Source of the DNA: Nocardia concava NBRC 100430
GTDB lineage: Bacteria > Actinomycetota > Actinomycetes > Mycobacteriales > Mycobacteriaceae
DNA: 64,000 nucleotides
Assembly: GCF_000308815.1 (NCBI RefSeq)
Contig: NZ_BAFX01000010.1
Span: forward strand, 21,976-85,975
Reading direction: 5' to 3'
The notes beneath the pieces were generated by a model. The model saw only the letters and a list, made by a program, of their open reading frames with translations. It was not told the origin of the DNA and did not search any database. Positions 28,916 to 39,186 of this stretch are shown here, piece after piece. Position 1 is the first letter of the stretch. Each line of letters opens with the position of its first letter. The translations under genes were made by a program, and so were the position numbers.

Positions 28916-29532
28916 TGATGCTGGATTCCCTGTTGTGGCTGAGCGGATTCGCCACGCTCATCGAGGACAATGCCGAGGAGCTCAGCGAGCTCGACGCCGC
29001 CATCGGCGATGCCGATCACGGCAGCAACATGCGGCGCGGGACGGCCGCGGTACTCGCGGCGCTCACCGAGACACCGCAGCTGACCGTGGCGGACACCATG
29101 AAACAGGCGGCGATGGTGTTGATCCGCAGTGTCGGCGGGGCGAGCGGGCCGCTGTACGGCACCTTCTTCCTGCGCTTTTCGGCCGCGGTCGAGGGGAACC
29201 ATCTCGACACCGCCGATTTCGCCGCGGCCTTCCGCGCGGGTCTGGACGGGGTCGTCGCGCGCGGTAAGGCAGAGGCCGGGGACAAGACCATGTACGACGC
29301 GCTCGCACCGGCGGCCGCGGCTCTCGACGAAAGCGCCGCTGCCGGAGACACCTTGGACCAGGCACTGGACCGTGCGGTTGCCGCCGCGCAGGCCGGGTCC
29401 GATGCCACCGTCGACATGCTCGCGCGCAAGGGCCGCGCCTCCTACCTGGGTCCGCGCAGCATCGGCCATCGCGATCCCGGGGCCACCAGCGCCGTGCTGC
29501 TGGTGCGGGCGGCGCGGGAGGCGGTGCGATGA
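28915..29532 (+). CDS. dhaL: Dihydroxyacetone kinase ADP-binding subunit DhaL
   Basis: A 205-residue DhaL. The nucleotide/Mg2+ motif is DAAIGDADHGSNM, then GGASGPLYGTFF and TSAVLLVRA. The start is ATG 28915 (overlapping the dhaK stop) or the adjacent ATG 28918; GGGGAG is just upstream. DhaL carries tightly bound ADP that is rephosphorylated by DhaM. It overlaps the next gene by 4 bp. Confidence 0.9.
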   Translation: MMLDSLLWLSGFATLIEDNAEELSELDAAIGDADHGSNMRRGTAAVLAALTETPQLTVADTMKQAAMVLIRSVGGASGPLYGTFFLRFSAAVEGNHLDTADFAAAFRAGLDGVVARGKAEAGDKTMYDALAPAAAALDESAAAGDTLDQALDRAVAAAQAGSDATVDMLARKGRASYLGPRSIGHRDPGATSAVLLVRAAREAVR

Positions 29533-31970
29533 TCGGCATCGTCGTGATCTCCCACAGCCGCCCGCTCGCGCACGCCGCCGTCGCCCTGGCCTCGGAAATG
29601 CTGCACGGCCAAGCGGTTCCGATCGAGATCGCGGCCGGGCTGGACGAGCGGACCTTCGGGACCGATGCGAGTGCCGTCGCCGCGGCGATCACGGCGGCCG
29701 ATCGCGGTGACGGGGTGCTGCTGCTCATGGACCTCGGCAGCGCGGTGCTGTCGGCGGAGCTGGCGCTGGATCTGCTCGAGGGTGAGCATCGCACCCGGTT
29801 GTGCGCGGCGCCGCTGCTGGAGGGGTTGATCGCCGCGACGGTGGCCGCGGCCGGGGGTGCGGATCTGGAGACCGCCGCCGCGGAGGCGGAGAACTCGCTC
29901 GCCGGAAAGCGCAGCCAGCTGGGTGAACCGGCTGCCCCTTCGGCGGAAAACGTGCCCGCACTCGATGATTCGCAGATCGACAGCCCGGATGCGGTGGCCA
30001 CCTTCGTGGTCCACAACGAGCACGGCCTGCATGCGCGACCGGCGGCGCGGCTCGTCGCCGAGCTGCGCGGTCTCGATGCCCGGGTGTGGCTGCGGAATCT
30101 GACCACCGGCAGCGGTCCCGCTTCGGGGAGCAGTCTGAGCCGCGTCGCGGCGCTGGGTGCGCTGCGCGGGCACGAAATCGAGGTGACGGCAAGCGGTTCC
30201 GCCGCACGGGAGGTGGTCGAGCGGATTCGCGCGCTCGCCGGACGCAGCTTCGACGAGACGGCTGCGACACCGGCCGCTGTCGCAGCCGAAACCGTCGAGG
30301 AGCCTCACGGCGGTCCGCGAGCGGCCTCACCCGGTATCGCGCTCGGCCCGGTACACCGCAGCGGCCCGGTCGAATTCACGCTGCCGGATATCCCCGACGG
30401 CTCGCCCGCCGAGGAACTGCGCCGCCTCGATGGCGCGATGGACGCGGCGCGCGCAGAGATCGAACGGGCGCGGGCAGGGGCGGGTGCCGAGTCCGGGATC
30501 TTCGACGCGCACCTGCTGTTGCTCGAGGATGAGGAGCTGTTGACCGATGTGCGCCGACACATCACCGACGGTCTACCGGCCGCGACCGCATGGGCGAAGG
30601 TCATGGACTCTGCGGCAGCCGAATTCGACGGTCTCGCCGACGAGTATCAGCGGGCCCGTGCGGCCGATCTGCGCGCCGTGCGGGATCAGGTGCTCGCGGG
30701 TCTACTCGGCGTCGGAGTCAACCTCGAGGGCGTTTCGGGGATTCTGGTCGCGCCCGATCTGACTCCGGCGCAGGCCGCAGCCCTTGATCCGGCGGTGGTG
30801 CTCGGAGTCGTTCTCGCACAGGGCAGTTCGACGTCGCACGCCATGATCCTCACCCGGTCGCGGGGCATCCCGGCCGTGGTGAGCGCGGGCCCGGGAATCC
30901 TCACCGTGCCCGAGGACACAGTCGTCGCCTTCGACGGGACGACGGGGCGTCTGGTCGTGGATCCGGATCCCGCTACCCGGGCCGAATTCGACCACGCAGC
31001 TCAACAGCGGGCGCGGCAACGTGCGGCCGCTCTGTCCGCCGCCGCGCAACCCGCCCGCACCGTCGACGGCAAACTCGTCCACCTCGCCGCCAATATCGGC
31101 GATCTGGACGACGCCGCTGCCGCCGTACGCCAGGGCGCGGACCTGGCAGGACTGGTGCGGACCGAATTCCTTTTCCTGGGCCGCGATCACGCGCCGACCG
31201 TCGAGGAGCAGGAGCAGACCTATCGGGCGATCGCCGAAGCCTTCGACGGCCGCCGCATCGTGCTGCGCACCCTCGACGTGGGCGGCGACAAGCCACTCCC
31301 CTATGTCGTGCAGTCGCCGGAGGCCAACCCGTTCCTGGGTGTTCGGGGCATCCGGCTCGCTCTCGCCCGTCCCTGGCTGCTGCGCGACCAGTTGACCGCC
31401 ATCTGCCGGGTCGCCGCCGATCATCCGGTCAGCGTGATGTTCCCGATGATCACCGGTCTCGACGAACTCCTGGCCGCCCGGCGCATCCTGGACGAGGTCG
31501 CGATGCCCGGTGCCGCACCGGAAGTCGGCATCATGGTGGAGGTTCCGGCCGCCGCCGCGAAAACCGGTGTCTTCGCGCCCCACGTCGACTTCTTCAGCGT
31601 CGGCACCAATGATCTCGTGCAGTACGCGCTGGCCGCGGAACGCGGGAACGACGCGGTCGCGGGTCTCGCCGATGCCCTGGATCCGGGTGTGCTGCGCCTC
31701 ATCGACATGGTGTGCCGCGAGGCGGGTGGCGCGCGGGTCGCGGTGTGCGGTGAGGCCGCGGCCGATCCCGCGGCGATCCCATTGCTGCTCGGGCTGGGCG
31801 TCGACGAGCTCAGTGTCGCGCCACCGGCGATTCCGTTGGGGAAAGCCGCTGTGCGCGAATATGACTCGGCCGAGTGTGCACGCACGGCCGCGCAGGCGCT
31901 GCGCTGCGCGTCGGCCGAGGAGGTTCGCGCACTGGCGCAGCGCCACGGTGCGGTGGCGGCCGTGCGCTGA
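29529..31970 (+). CDS. dhaM: DhaM-HPr-Enzyme I fusion phosphotransferase
   Basis: An 813-residue three-part PTS protein. Residues 1-130 are the EIIA-mannose-like DhaM (His9 in VVISHSRP). Residues about 155-245 are HPr (NEHGLHARPAAR). From about 265 it is a full-length Enzyme I, with phosphohistidine in SSTSHAMIL near 437, PEP/Mg motifs LRTLDVGGDKPLP and FFSVGTNDLVQY, and CGEAA at the C-terminus. Escherichia coli DhaM has only a shortened Enzyme I. Here the whole phosphorelay from PEP appears to be on one polypeptide, so this operon could work without a general PTS. Confidence 0.9.
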   Translation: MIGIVVISHSRPLAHAAVALASEMLHGQAVPIEIAAGLDERTFGTDASAVAAAITAADRGDGVLLLMDLGSAVLSAELALDLLEGEHRTRLCAAPLLEGLIAATVAAAGGADLETAAAEAENSLAGKRSQLGEPAAPSAENVPALDDSQIDSPDAVATFVVHNEHGLHARPAARLVAELRGLDARVWLRNLTTGSGPASGSSLSRVAALGALRGHEIEVTASGSAAREVVERIRALAGRSFDETAATPAAVAAETVEEPHGGPRAASPGIALGPVHRSGPVEFTLPDIPDGSPAEELRRLDGAMDAARAEIERARAGAGAESGIFDAHLLLLEDEELLTDVRRHITDGLPAATAWAKVMDSAAAEFDGLADEYQRARAADLRAVRDQVLAGLLGVGVNLEGVSGILVAPDLTPAQAAALDPAVVLGVVLAQGSSTSHAMILTRSRGIPAVVSAGPGILTVPEDTVVAFDGTTGRLVVDPDPATRAEFDHAAQQRARQRAAALSAAAQPARTVDGKLVHLAANIGDLDDAAAAVRQGADLAGLVRTEFLFLGRDHAPTVEEQEQTYRAIAEAFDGRRIVLRTLDVGGDKPLPYVVQSPEANPFLGVRGIRLALARPWLLRDQLTAICRVAADHPVSVMFPMITGLDELLAARRILDEVAMPGAAPEVGIMVEVPAAAAKTGVFAPHVDFFSVGTNDLVQYALAAERGNDAVAGLADALDPGVLRLIDMVCREAGGARVAVCGEAAADPAAIPLLLGLGVDELSVAPPAIPLGKAAVREYDSAECARTAAQALRCASAEEVRALAQRHGAVAAVR

Positions 31971-31979
31971 GAGGTCGCA

Positions 31980-33173
31980 TCACCCCGTCGTGGTCCGCTC
32001 GTCACCGGTCGCACCCTGGGCCAGCAGAAGTTCCGGTTCCAGGCAGCAGCGGCGGGTGATGAGCGCGGCCGCGCCCCGCGCGACCGCGCCGCGTCCCAGC
32101 GGCGAGACGGCGAGCGTGACCGGACGGCGGGCCGTCGCGAGGACGCCGGTGCCGAGTTCGGCGCGCACGCCGGGTGCGAGGTCGTCGAAAAAGGTTGCGT
32201 AACTGCCGCCGAGCACGACGGTGGCGATATCGCAGACATTGATCAGGGATACGAGTGCGGTACCCAGGGCCGACCCGGCGCAGTTGACGGCGGAGCGGCT
32301 GCGGGTGTCGCCCCGGTGCAGGGCGGCGCGCAGCGCGTCGAGTCCCGGTGTCGCCGCGGCGGTGAATATCGCGTCCAGGCCCGCGTATTGCTCGACGCAG
32401 CCGTGGCTGCCGCAGCTGCAGGCGCGTCCGCCGCGCTCGATGATGACGTGCCCGAGCTCACCGGCGAATCCGCTGCCGCCGCGAAACAGGTCTCCGCCCA
32501 GCACGATTCCCGCGCCGATGCCGACATCGCCGGAGACATAGACGAAGTCGTCACCGGCCAGCCGGTGCGGCCATACGTGGGCGAGGGCGGCGAGATTGGC
32601 TTCGTTGTCCACCGCCACCGTCGGCTCGCCGAGCGCGGCGGCGAGCCGGTCGCCGATGCGAATACCGGTGAGGCCGGGCACATTCGGTGCGTGCACGACC
32701 GTCCCGTCGTGGACGATGCCGGGCACGGCCAGCCCGACGCCGAGCACGTCCGCATCCGATTCGGTGATCGCGGTGCGGACGAGCTCGGCGAGGGGCTCGA
32801 TCAGCTCGTCGGCGTCGCGGTGCCGGTTGTCGATATCGAGGCGTTGTTCGGACACGGTGGATCCGTCGAGACGCTGCACGGTGACGCCGAGGTGGCGCAC
32901 ATTGATCTCCGCACCGATCGCCACGGGGGCGTCGGCCGAGAAGCGCAGCGGCCGGGACGGGCGACCGCGTCCGGTGTTCAGCTCCGGGTCCTCGGTCAGA
33001 ATCCGTTGCCGCAGCAGCGGTTCCGCGAGGCTGGCGACGGTGGCCTTGGTCAGGCCGGTGCGCTGGGCCAGCTCGGCGCGTGAGGCGGGACCGTCGAGCA
33101 GGGCCAGGAGCAAGGTTTGCAGGTTTCCGGTGCGGACCTGCCGGAGGTGCACGGGGCCGGGCAGGATGCTCAT
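31980..33173 (-). CDS. xylR: ROK-family xylose repressor XylR
   Basis: A 397-residue ROK repressor. The N-terminal winged HTH is [24 protein letters not shown]; the sugar-kinase-like domain has [16 protein letters not shown] and the zinc motif [10 protein letters not shown]. The start ATG 33173 overlaps the xylB stop (ATGA). Being the third gene of xylA-xylB-xylR, with a palindromic operator before xylA, it is the likely xylose-responsive repressor of its own operon. Confidence 0.87.
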   Translation of the reverse strand: MSILPGPVHLRQVRTGNLQTLLLALLDGPASRAELAQRTGLTKATVASLAEPLLRQRILTEDPELNTGRGRPSRPLRFSADAPVAIGAEINVRHLGVTVQRLDGSTVSEQRLDIDNRHRDADELIEPLAELVRTAITESDADVLGVGLAVPGIVHDGTVVHAPNVPGLTGIRIGDRLAAALGEPTVAVDNEANLAALAHVWPHRLAGDDFVYVSGDVGIGAGIVLGGDLFRGGSGFAGELGHVIIERGGRACSCGSHGCVEQYAGLDAIFTAAATPGLDALRAALHRGDTRSRSAVNCAGSALGTALVSLINVCDIATVVLGGSYATFFDDLAPGVRAELGTGVLATARRPVTLAVSPLGRGAVARGAAALITRRCCLEPELLLAQGATGDERTTTG

Positions 33174-34561
33174 CGCTCGAGGTACCTCGTCCGTGCGGTC
33201 CGGTAGCGGTCGCGGACCGCGTCCGCCGCATCGGCCTCGTAGCGCCGCACCGGGGTCGCCGATTCGGGCCACTCGGGCGGCTCGGCACCACCCCGCAGCG
33301 CCCAGGCGGCTTGTCGCGCCGCACCGTCGGCGACGTATTCACCGGGCTCGGGCACCAGCACCGGCACGCCGAACACCGAGGGCGCGATCTCCCGCACCGC
33401 GGGCAGCGCGGCCGCACCACCGATCAACCGCACGCCGGTGACCGAAACACCGTGTGCGGTCAAGGCTTCCAGTCCATCCGCGATACCGCACAGCATGCCT
33501 TCCACGGCGGCGCGGGCGATATTGGCCGGTGTCGCGGCGGCGGTGGTGAGGCCGTGCAGGGCCCCGGTCGCGGCGGGCAGATTCGGCGTGCGCTCCCCGT
33601 CGAAGTACGGGACCAGCACGACACCGTCCGCTCCGGGCGCCGCCGACAGCGCGAGCTCGCTCAACCTGGACAGCCCGCCGCCGAGCATGCCGGCGACGGT
33701 GTCCAGCACGAGGGCGGCATTGAGGGTGCAGACCAGCGGCAGATGGCCGTCCTCGGCATCGGCGAAACCGGCGACGGTACCGGTCGGGTCGGCCGGGCGC
33801 ACCGCCGAACTCGCCGAGGCCACGCCCGAAGTGCCCAGTGACACCACCACATCGGTGCCCGCGGCCAGTCCCAGCCGGGCGGCCGCATTGTCGCCCGCAC
33901 CGGCCGCCAGTCGCTGCCCCGACGCCGAGGTGGTCGACTCGTTCGAACCCAGCACCCTGGGCAGCATCAGATCGCCACGGCCGCACGCCAATTTGAGCAG
34001 GTCCCGGCAATATTCGCCGGAATTGGAATCGAAATAGCCGGTGCCCGAGGCATCGGAGCGGTCGGTGGTGATCTCTTCGAGTCCGCCACCCCGCAATCGC
34101 CAGGTGAGCCAGTCGTGCGGCAGGCAGACCGCCGCGGTGCGCGCGAGATTGTCGGGCTCGTGCTCGGCCAGCCAGCGCAGCTTGGTGACGGTGAACGAGG
34201 CCACCGGCACCGATCCGGTGCGCTGCGCCCAGGCGGCCGCGCCGAGCTCTTCGGCCAGGTCCGCCGCGGCGTCCGCCGATCGAGTGTCGTTCCACAGCAA
34301 GGCATCTCGCGCCACGCGACCCGCCTCATCCAGGCACACCAGGCCATGCTGCTGCCCGGCCACGCTGATGGCCGCGACATCCTCGACACCGCCCGCCGCC
34401 GCGATCGCCTCCTGCAGCGCGGACCACCAATACTCCGGATTCACCTCGGTGCCGGGCGGGTGCGCCGCCCGGCCCGACCGCACCCACCGCCCGGTCTCGG
34501 CATCCCGAATGACGACCTTGCACGACTGGGTCGACGAATCGACCCCCGCCACCAATGTCAT
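33170..34561 (-). CDS. xylB: Xylulokinase
   Basis: A 463-residue FGGY kinase. The N-terminal [15 protein letters not shown] is the xylulokinase form; motifs [21 protein letters not shown] and [12 protein letters not shown] follow. Length suits XylB. ATG 34561 lies 4 bp after the xylA stop; a GTG at 34576 would overlap xylA. It phosphorylates D-xylulose to D-xylulose 5-phosphate, the same product as AraBAD. Confidence 0.9.
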   Translation of the reverse strand: MTLVAGVDSSTQSCKVVIRDAETGRWVRSGRAAHPPGTEVNPEYWWSALQEAIAAAGGVEDVAAISVAGQQHGLVCLDEAGRVARDALLWNDTRSADAAADLAEELGAAAWAQRTGSVPVASFTVTKLRWLAEHEPDNLARTAAVCLPHDWLTWRLRGGGLEEITTDRSDASGTGYFDSNSGEYCRDLLKLACGRGDLMLPRVLGSNESTTSASGQRLAAGAGDNAAARLGLAAGTDVVVSLGTSGVASASSAVRPADPTGTVAGFADAEDGHLPLVCTLNAALVLDTVAGMLGGGLSRLSELALSAAPGADGVVLVPYFDGERTPNLPAATGALHGLTTAAATPANIARAAVEGMLCGIADGLEALTAHGVSVTGVRLIGGAAALPAVREIAPSVFGVPVLVPEPGEYVADGAARQAAWALRGGAEPPEWPESATPVRRYEADAADAVRDRYRTARTRYLER

Positions 34562-34565
34562 CCGA

Positions 34566-35744
34566 TCACCGCGCACCGAGCAGATGTTCCAGCGCGAGCT
34601 GGTTCAACCGGACGAATCCATACCCGCGCTCCCCGGCCCGATCCGGATCGAAATCCGCCTCCGGTTCGGCCAGCAACTCCGCGTATCCCTCCCCCGCGGC
34701 CAGCGTCGGAGTCCGCAGATCAGCGACCCCGGCCACCGACAACGCCTCCTGCACTTCGGGATCCGCACGGAACGCGCGAGCACGCTCCTTCAACAGCAGA
34801 TAGGTGCGCATATTCGCGGCCGCCGAATCCCACACGCCCGCAATATCTTCGGTACGAGACGGCTTGTAATCGAAGTGCCTGGGCCCGTCATAGGCGGGCG
34901 CACCGTCGGGGCCGCCGTTCTCCAGCAGATCGACCAGACCGAACGCGTTCATCAGGTCCCCGTGCCCGAAGACCAGATCCTGGTCGTATTTGATCCCGCG
35001 CTGTCCGTTGAGGTCGATGTGGAACAACTTCCCCTGCCACAGCGCCTGCGCGATCCCGTGCGCGAAGTTCAGCCCCGCCATCTGCTCATGCCCCACTTCG
35101 GGATTCACCCCGACCAGCTCCGGGTGCGCGAGCGTGGTGATGAACGCCAGCGCATGCCCGACGGTCGGCAGCAGGATGTCCCCGCGCGGCTCATTGGGCT
35201 TGGGCTCGATCGCGAACCGCAGATCGTAGCCGCGGTCTTGCACGAATTCGGTGAGCACATCGAGACTCTCGCGGTACCGGTCCAGCGCCGCCCGCACATC
35301 CTTGGCGCTGTCGTATTCCGCTCCCTCGCGCCCACCCCACAGCACGTAGGTCCGCGCCCCCAGCTCGGCCGCCAACTCGACGTTCCGCAACACCTTACGC
35401 AGCGCGAACCGCCGCACGTCCCGATCGTTGCTGGTGAACCCGCCATCCTTGAACACCGGATGCGTGAACAGATTGGTAGTGACCATCGGCACCACCATCC
35501 CCGTCTCCGCCAACGCCTTCCGCAACAACTCCAGCCGCCGATCGCGCTCGGCAGCGGACGCGCCGAACGGGATCACATCGTCATCATGAAAACTGACCCC
35601 GTACGCCCCCAACTCCGCCAGCCGATGCACCCCCTCCACCGCATCCAGCTCGGGCCGAGTGGCATCCCCGAACGGATCCCTCCCCCGCCACCCCACCGTC
35701 CACAATCCGAACGAGAACTTATCCGCGGGCGTAGGCGCAACCAT
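34566..35744 (-). CDS. xylA: Xylose isomerase
   Basis: A 392-residue TIM-barrel xylose isomerase of the actinobacterial group. Motifs include [10 protein letters not shown] (catalytic His), [19 protein letters not shown] (metal Glu and Lys) and [19 protein letters not shown] 35744 is chosen because GGAGG lies 6 nt upstream, whereas the ATG at 35750 abuts it. It is the first gene of the xyl operon. Confidence 0.93.
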   Translation of the reverse strand: MVAPTPADKFSFGLWTVGWRGRDPFGDATRPELDAVEGVHRLAELGAYGVSFHDDDVIPFGASAAERDRRLELLRKALAETGMVVPMVTTNLFTHPVFKDGGFTSNDRDVRRFALRKVLRNVELAAELGARTYVLWGGREGAEYDSAKDVRAALDRYRESLDVLTEFVQDRGYDLRFAIEPKPNEPRGDILLPTVGHALAFITTLAHPELVGVNPEVGHEQMAGLNFAHGIAQALWQGKLFHIDLNGQRGIKYDQDLVFGHGDLMNAFGLVDLLENGGPDGAPAYDGPRHFDYKPSRTEDIAGVWDSAAANMRTYLLLKERARAFRADPEVQEALSVAGVADLRTPTLAAGEGYAELLAEPEADFDPDRAGERGYGFVRLNQLALEHLLGAR

Positions 35745-35755
35745 GACCATCCTCC

Positions 35756-35780
35756 ACTTTGTTCAGACATTGAACTAAGT
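35756..35780. promoter_or_regulatory. XylR operator, 25-bp palindrome
   Basis: Arms ACTTTGTTCA (35756-35765) and TGAACTAAGT (35771-35780) flank GACAT, matching as an inverted repeat except at one symmetric position. It lies 11 bp before the xylA start, overlapping the ribosome-site region. Layout and the TTAGTT-type arm resemble known XylR (ROK) operators. Confidence 0.75.
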
Positions 35781-35924
35781 GCCCCCGAGCCTACCCACCC
35801 CTCGCACAGAAGTTCACGAAAACCACCAAACAGACTGCCCGGTGGGACCTTTGCCCCTGTGCACGGGCGACGTCGGCAGCCAGTCTGGACGAACAGGATC
35901 GGCGGGCATATCGAGGCGACGGTG

Positions 35925-37041
35925 ATGATGATCGAGCGGGCCAGCGCTACCGATCGGGCGTTCCTGGCCATGGACACCGGATCGGTACCCGAGCAGTTCG
36001 GGGTCGTCCTGACGCTCGACAACGCCGACGCGATCGATCTCGATCGTGTCCGGCGATTGATCGCCGACCGCATCGCCACCGTCGGATGGGGTCGGCGGCC
36101 TCGCCGTGCTGGCCAACCTCGTCGATCTACCGGCGCGGCCCGCCCCACGCGAATTCCCATGCCCCGCACCCACTATGGCCACCCTCGCCCGCGACGCATT
36201 CACGATTCGGTTGCGGGCGTTGCGCCACACGGCTCGATCCCTGCGGATGCTGCGGGCCTCCCTGTCGGCGGCCGGAGGGCTGCGGCCGCCTCAGATCGCT
36301 CCCGGCGCCCTCACCCGGCGCACCGGACCGCGTCTGCGCCTGGCACTCGTCCGCGCCGACGTCGCGGCGCTGCGAGCGGCGGCGCATCGGTATGACGCCA
36401 CGTGCAACGACGCCGTCCTGGTCACCGTGGCAGCGGCGCTGAGTCAGGTACTGGGCAGGCATGGCGAAACCGTCGACCCGATCGTGGTGACCGTCCCCGT
36501 CTCGGGCCGCCCGCAACGCTCGGACACCGCCGGCCTCGGCAACATGGTCTCGCCGATGCTGGTCTCGGTTCCCGCCAATGGCACCGTGCCGCAACGGCTT
36601 CGGGACGTGGCCTCCCAGGTTCGCGCACACCGGGACGCCGCGACGGGTCCGCCGCCGATCGCGACCCTGGGGTGGCTGTTCCGGCCATTGGCGGCACTGG
36701 GCGCATTCCGCTGGTACATGAACCATCAGCGCCGATTCCACACGCTGGTATCCCATGTCCGCGGCCCCACCCGGCGCATGACATTCGGCGGATCGACCAT
36801 CACCGCGGCCACACCCATCGGTGTCGGCCCGGGCGGCAACACCCCCGTCTACTTCGAAGTGCTCTCCTACACGGGCACACTCACCGTGACGATCGCCGCC
36901 GACCCCGACCACTTTCCCCATCTGGCGGAACTGACCGACGCACTGAACACCGAATTGGACCGCATATCGCGGGAATCCCGCAGCGCCGATCAGAACCACC
37001 AGCGGCGTGTCCGGGGTTCGTCCGCGCATGAACACCGTTGA
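35925..37041 (+). pseudogene. WS/DGAT acyltransferase pseudogene with internal deletion and frameshift
   Basis: The 5' part (ATG 35925 to about 36084) encodes MMIERASATDRAFLAMDTGS... and the start of a wax ester synthase/diacylglycerol acyltransferase domain. From 36085, in another frame, DGVGGLAVLANLVDLP continues and runs to 37041 with the C-terminal WS/DGAT domain (NDAVLVTVAAAL, VPVSGRPQ, LGNMVSPM, VSHVRGP). Between them about 85-90 residues, including the two catalytic histidines of HHxxxDG, are missing; only DG remains. The junction shifts frame, so no full protein can be made. Its tail overlaps an opposite small gene. Confidence 0.8.
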
Positions 37042-37136
37042 GATTTCGGCACATCGCCGAGGACCTGCTCGACGTGGTTACCGCAGCCGCTGTAGCTCGG
37101 TTTGCCGCATTTCCGGCAGGTGATTCGTCGGCACAT
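36990..37136 (-). CDS. 48-residue Cys-rich zinc-ribbon-like small protein
   Basis: A short gene below usual ORF cut-offs. The start ATG 37136 has AAGGAG 7-8 nt upstream, a strong site. The protein begins MCRRITCRKCGKPSY, then SGCGNHVEQVLGDV and RCSC, giving Cys-rich clusters fit to bind zinc. I recall similar short proteins in other actinomycetes, many starting with MC and TCxxCGK. It lies 30 bp downstream of the CoA-disulfide reductase gene on the same strand and may share its transcript. Its 3' end overlaps the WS/DGAT pseudogene. Function is unknown. Confidence 0.7.
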   Translation of the reverse strand: MCRRITCRKCGKPSYSGCGNHVEQVLGDVPKSQRCSCADEPRTRRWWF

Positions 37137-37166
37137 TCTGATACTCCTTCCGAAAGGTGTTGATGG

Positions 37167-38795
37167 TCAGCGGATCCGGTCCGCGGTGGCGTCCTGCCAG
37201 GTTCGATATCCGCCGTCGAGGTTGACCGCGTCGCGGCCCAGTTGCCCGAGCAGTCGCGTCGCGCTGTTGCCGCGCTGGCCGACCTGGCAGAACACGAGGA
37301 TCGGGCCGGCGGGGATCTCGTCGGCGCGATCGCGGAGTTCGTCCAGGGGGATATTGCGGGCGCCGGGGATGGATCCGGCGGCGAATTCCGCCGGCGTGCG
37401 CACATCGAGCGGGTGTGAGCCCATCGCGATCGCCTCGTCGATTTCATGCCACTGGATCGTGCGCAACGCGCCCGTGCGCAGGTTGTCGGCCATATAGCCG
37501 AGCATGTTGACCGCGTCCTTGGCCGACCCGAATTGGGGCGCGTAGGCCAGTTCCAGGTCCATCAGCCGCGAGGCCGGGATGCCGCCCGTCATCGCGGTGG
37601 CCAGCACGTCGATGCGCTTGTCGACACCGTCCGCGCCGACCGCCTGCGCGCCCAGAATCCGGTCGGTGCCGGGGTCGACGAGCAGTTTCAGCGCCATCGC
37701 ACCGGCGTCCGGGTAGTAGCCCGCATGGGCGAGCGGATGCGAATGGATAACGCGGAAAGGGCGTTTCGCGGCGCGCAGGCGCTTCTCGCTCCACCCGGTG
37801 GTCGCCGCGGTCAGCCCGAAGACGCCGAGGATCGCGGTGCCCAGGGCGGGCGGGTCGACGGCGGGCAGTCCGGCGATGACGTCGGCGGCCAGTCGGCCCT
37901 GGCGATTCGCGGAGTTGGCCAACGGGATCAGACCGGGATCCCCGCTCACCGAGTCCCGCTTCTCGACCACATCGCCGACGGCGTAGATGTGCGGCGCCGA
38001 GGTGCGCAGCCGATCATCGACGACCACGCCGCCGCCGGAACCGATTTCGAGTCCGGCCGCGCGGGCGAGCGTGCTTTCCGGGCGCACACCGACCGACATG
38101 ATCACCAGATCGGCGGCGACCTCCTGGCCGTCGGACAGTGTCACGGTATCGGCCTCGATGGCGGTCACCTCCGTATCCACCTCCAGCCGGATGCCGTGGG
38201 CGCGCATCTCGGCGGCCACCGGGGCCGCCATTTCGACGTCCAGCGGGGGCAGCACCTGCGGGCCGCGTTCGACCACCGTGGTCGAGATCCCGCGCCGCAC
38301 CAGGTTTTCGGCCATCTCGACCCCGATGAACCCGGCGCCGATCACGACCGCGGCCCGCGCAGTGCCGACCGCCCCGGCCACCCGGTCCACATCGGTGACA
38401 TCCCGCAGCACCAGCGCGCGTTCGACCCCCGGCAGGGGCGGCACGAGGGCGGAAGCGCCGGTGCTCAGCACCAATTCGTCGAAGGACTCGACATATTCGC
38501 GGCCCGACTCGAGTTCGCGCACGGTGACGGTCCGGCCGACGGGATCCAGGGCCACCGCCTCGTGGCGCACCCGCACATCCAGCCGGAACCGCGCCGCCAG
38601 CGATTCGGGTGTCTGCAACAGCAGCGACTCCCGCTTGGTGATCACCCCGCCGACGTAGTAGGGCAGACCGCAGTTCGCGAACGACACGTGCGCGCCGCGC
38701 TCGAGCACAACGATCTCCGCGAACTCGTTCAGCCGCCGCAGCCGGGTCGCGGCGGACATACCGCCCGCCACCCCGCCGATGATCAGAACCTTCAT
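37167..38795 (-). CDS. CoA-disulfide reductase fused to rhodanese
   Basis: A 542-residue fusion. Residues 1-440 are a pyridine nucleotide-disulfide oxidoreductase: FAD motif GGVAGGMSAA, single redox Cys42 in SFANCGLPYY as in CoA-disulfide reductases, second nucleotide site VVIGAGFIGVE, and FAD motif IYAVGDV. Residues about 455-542 are a rhodanese domain with active-site Cys in VFCQVGQRGNSA. Such CoADR-RHD proteins reduce CoA persulfides and polysulfides. It is divergent from a CstR-like sensor, so persulfide detoxification under redox control is likely. Confidence 0.88.
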   Translation of the reverse strand: MKVLIIGGVAGGMSAATRLRRLNEFAEIVVLERGAHVSFANCGLPYYVGGVITKRESLLLQTPESLAARFRLDVRVRHEAVALDPVGRTVTVRELESGREYVESFDELVLSTGASALVPPLPGVERALVLRDVTDVDRVAGAVGTARAAVVIGAGFIGVEMAENLVRRGISTTVVERGPQVLPPLDVEMAAPVAAEMRAHGIRLEVDTEVTAIEADTVTLSDGQEVAADLVIMSVGVRPESTLARAAGLEIGSGGGVVVDDRLRTSAPHIYAVGDVVEKRDSVSGDPGLIPLANSANRQGRLAADVIAGLPAVDPPALGTAILGVFGLTAATTGWSEKRLRAAKRPFRVIHSHPLAHAGYYPDAGAMALKLLVDPGTDRILGAQAVGADGVDKRIDVLATAMTGGIPASRLMDLELAYAPQFGSAKDAVNMLGYMADNLRTGALRTIQWHEIDEAIAMGSHPLDVRTPAEFAAGSIPGARNIPLDELRDRADEIPAGPILVFCQVGQRGNSATRLLGQLGRDAVNLDGGYRTWQDATADRIR

Positions 38796-38819
38796 CTTTA
38801 CCTCTCAGCCGGACTCTTC

Positions 38820-38835
38820 ATACCCCTGGGGGTAT
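38820..38835. promoter_or_regulatory. CsoR/CstR-type operator 1
   Basis: ATACCCCTGGGGGTAT, 25 bp before the CoA-disulfide reductase start. The ATACCC...GGGTAT palindrome is the usual CsoR/CstR-family recognition pattern. Confidence 0.85.
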
Positions 38836-38841
38836 TCTTGA

Positions 38842-39174
<333 letters not shown>

Positions 39175-39186
39175 CCACCGCGGGCG

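Noticed and set aside
34041..36395. 784-codon plus-strand frame
   Set aside because: Mostly the antisense of xylA and xylB; only its last part, from 35925, belongs to the WS/DGAT pseudogene.
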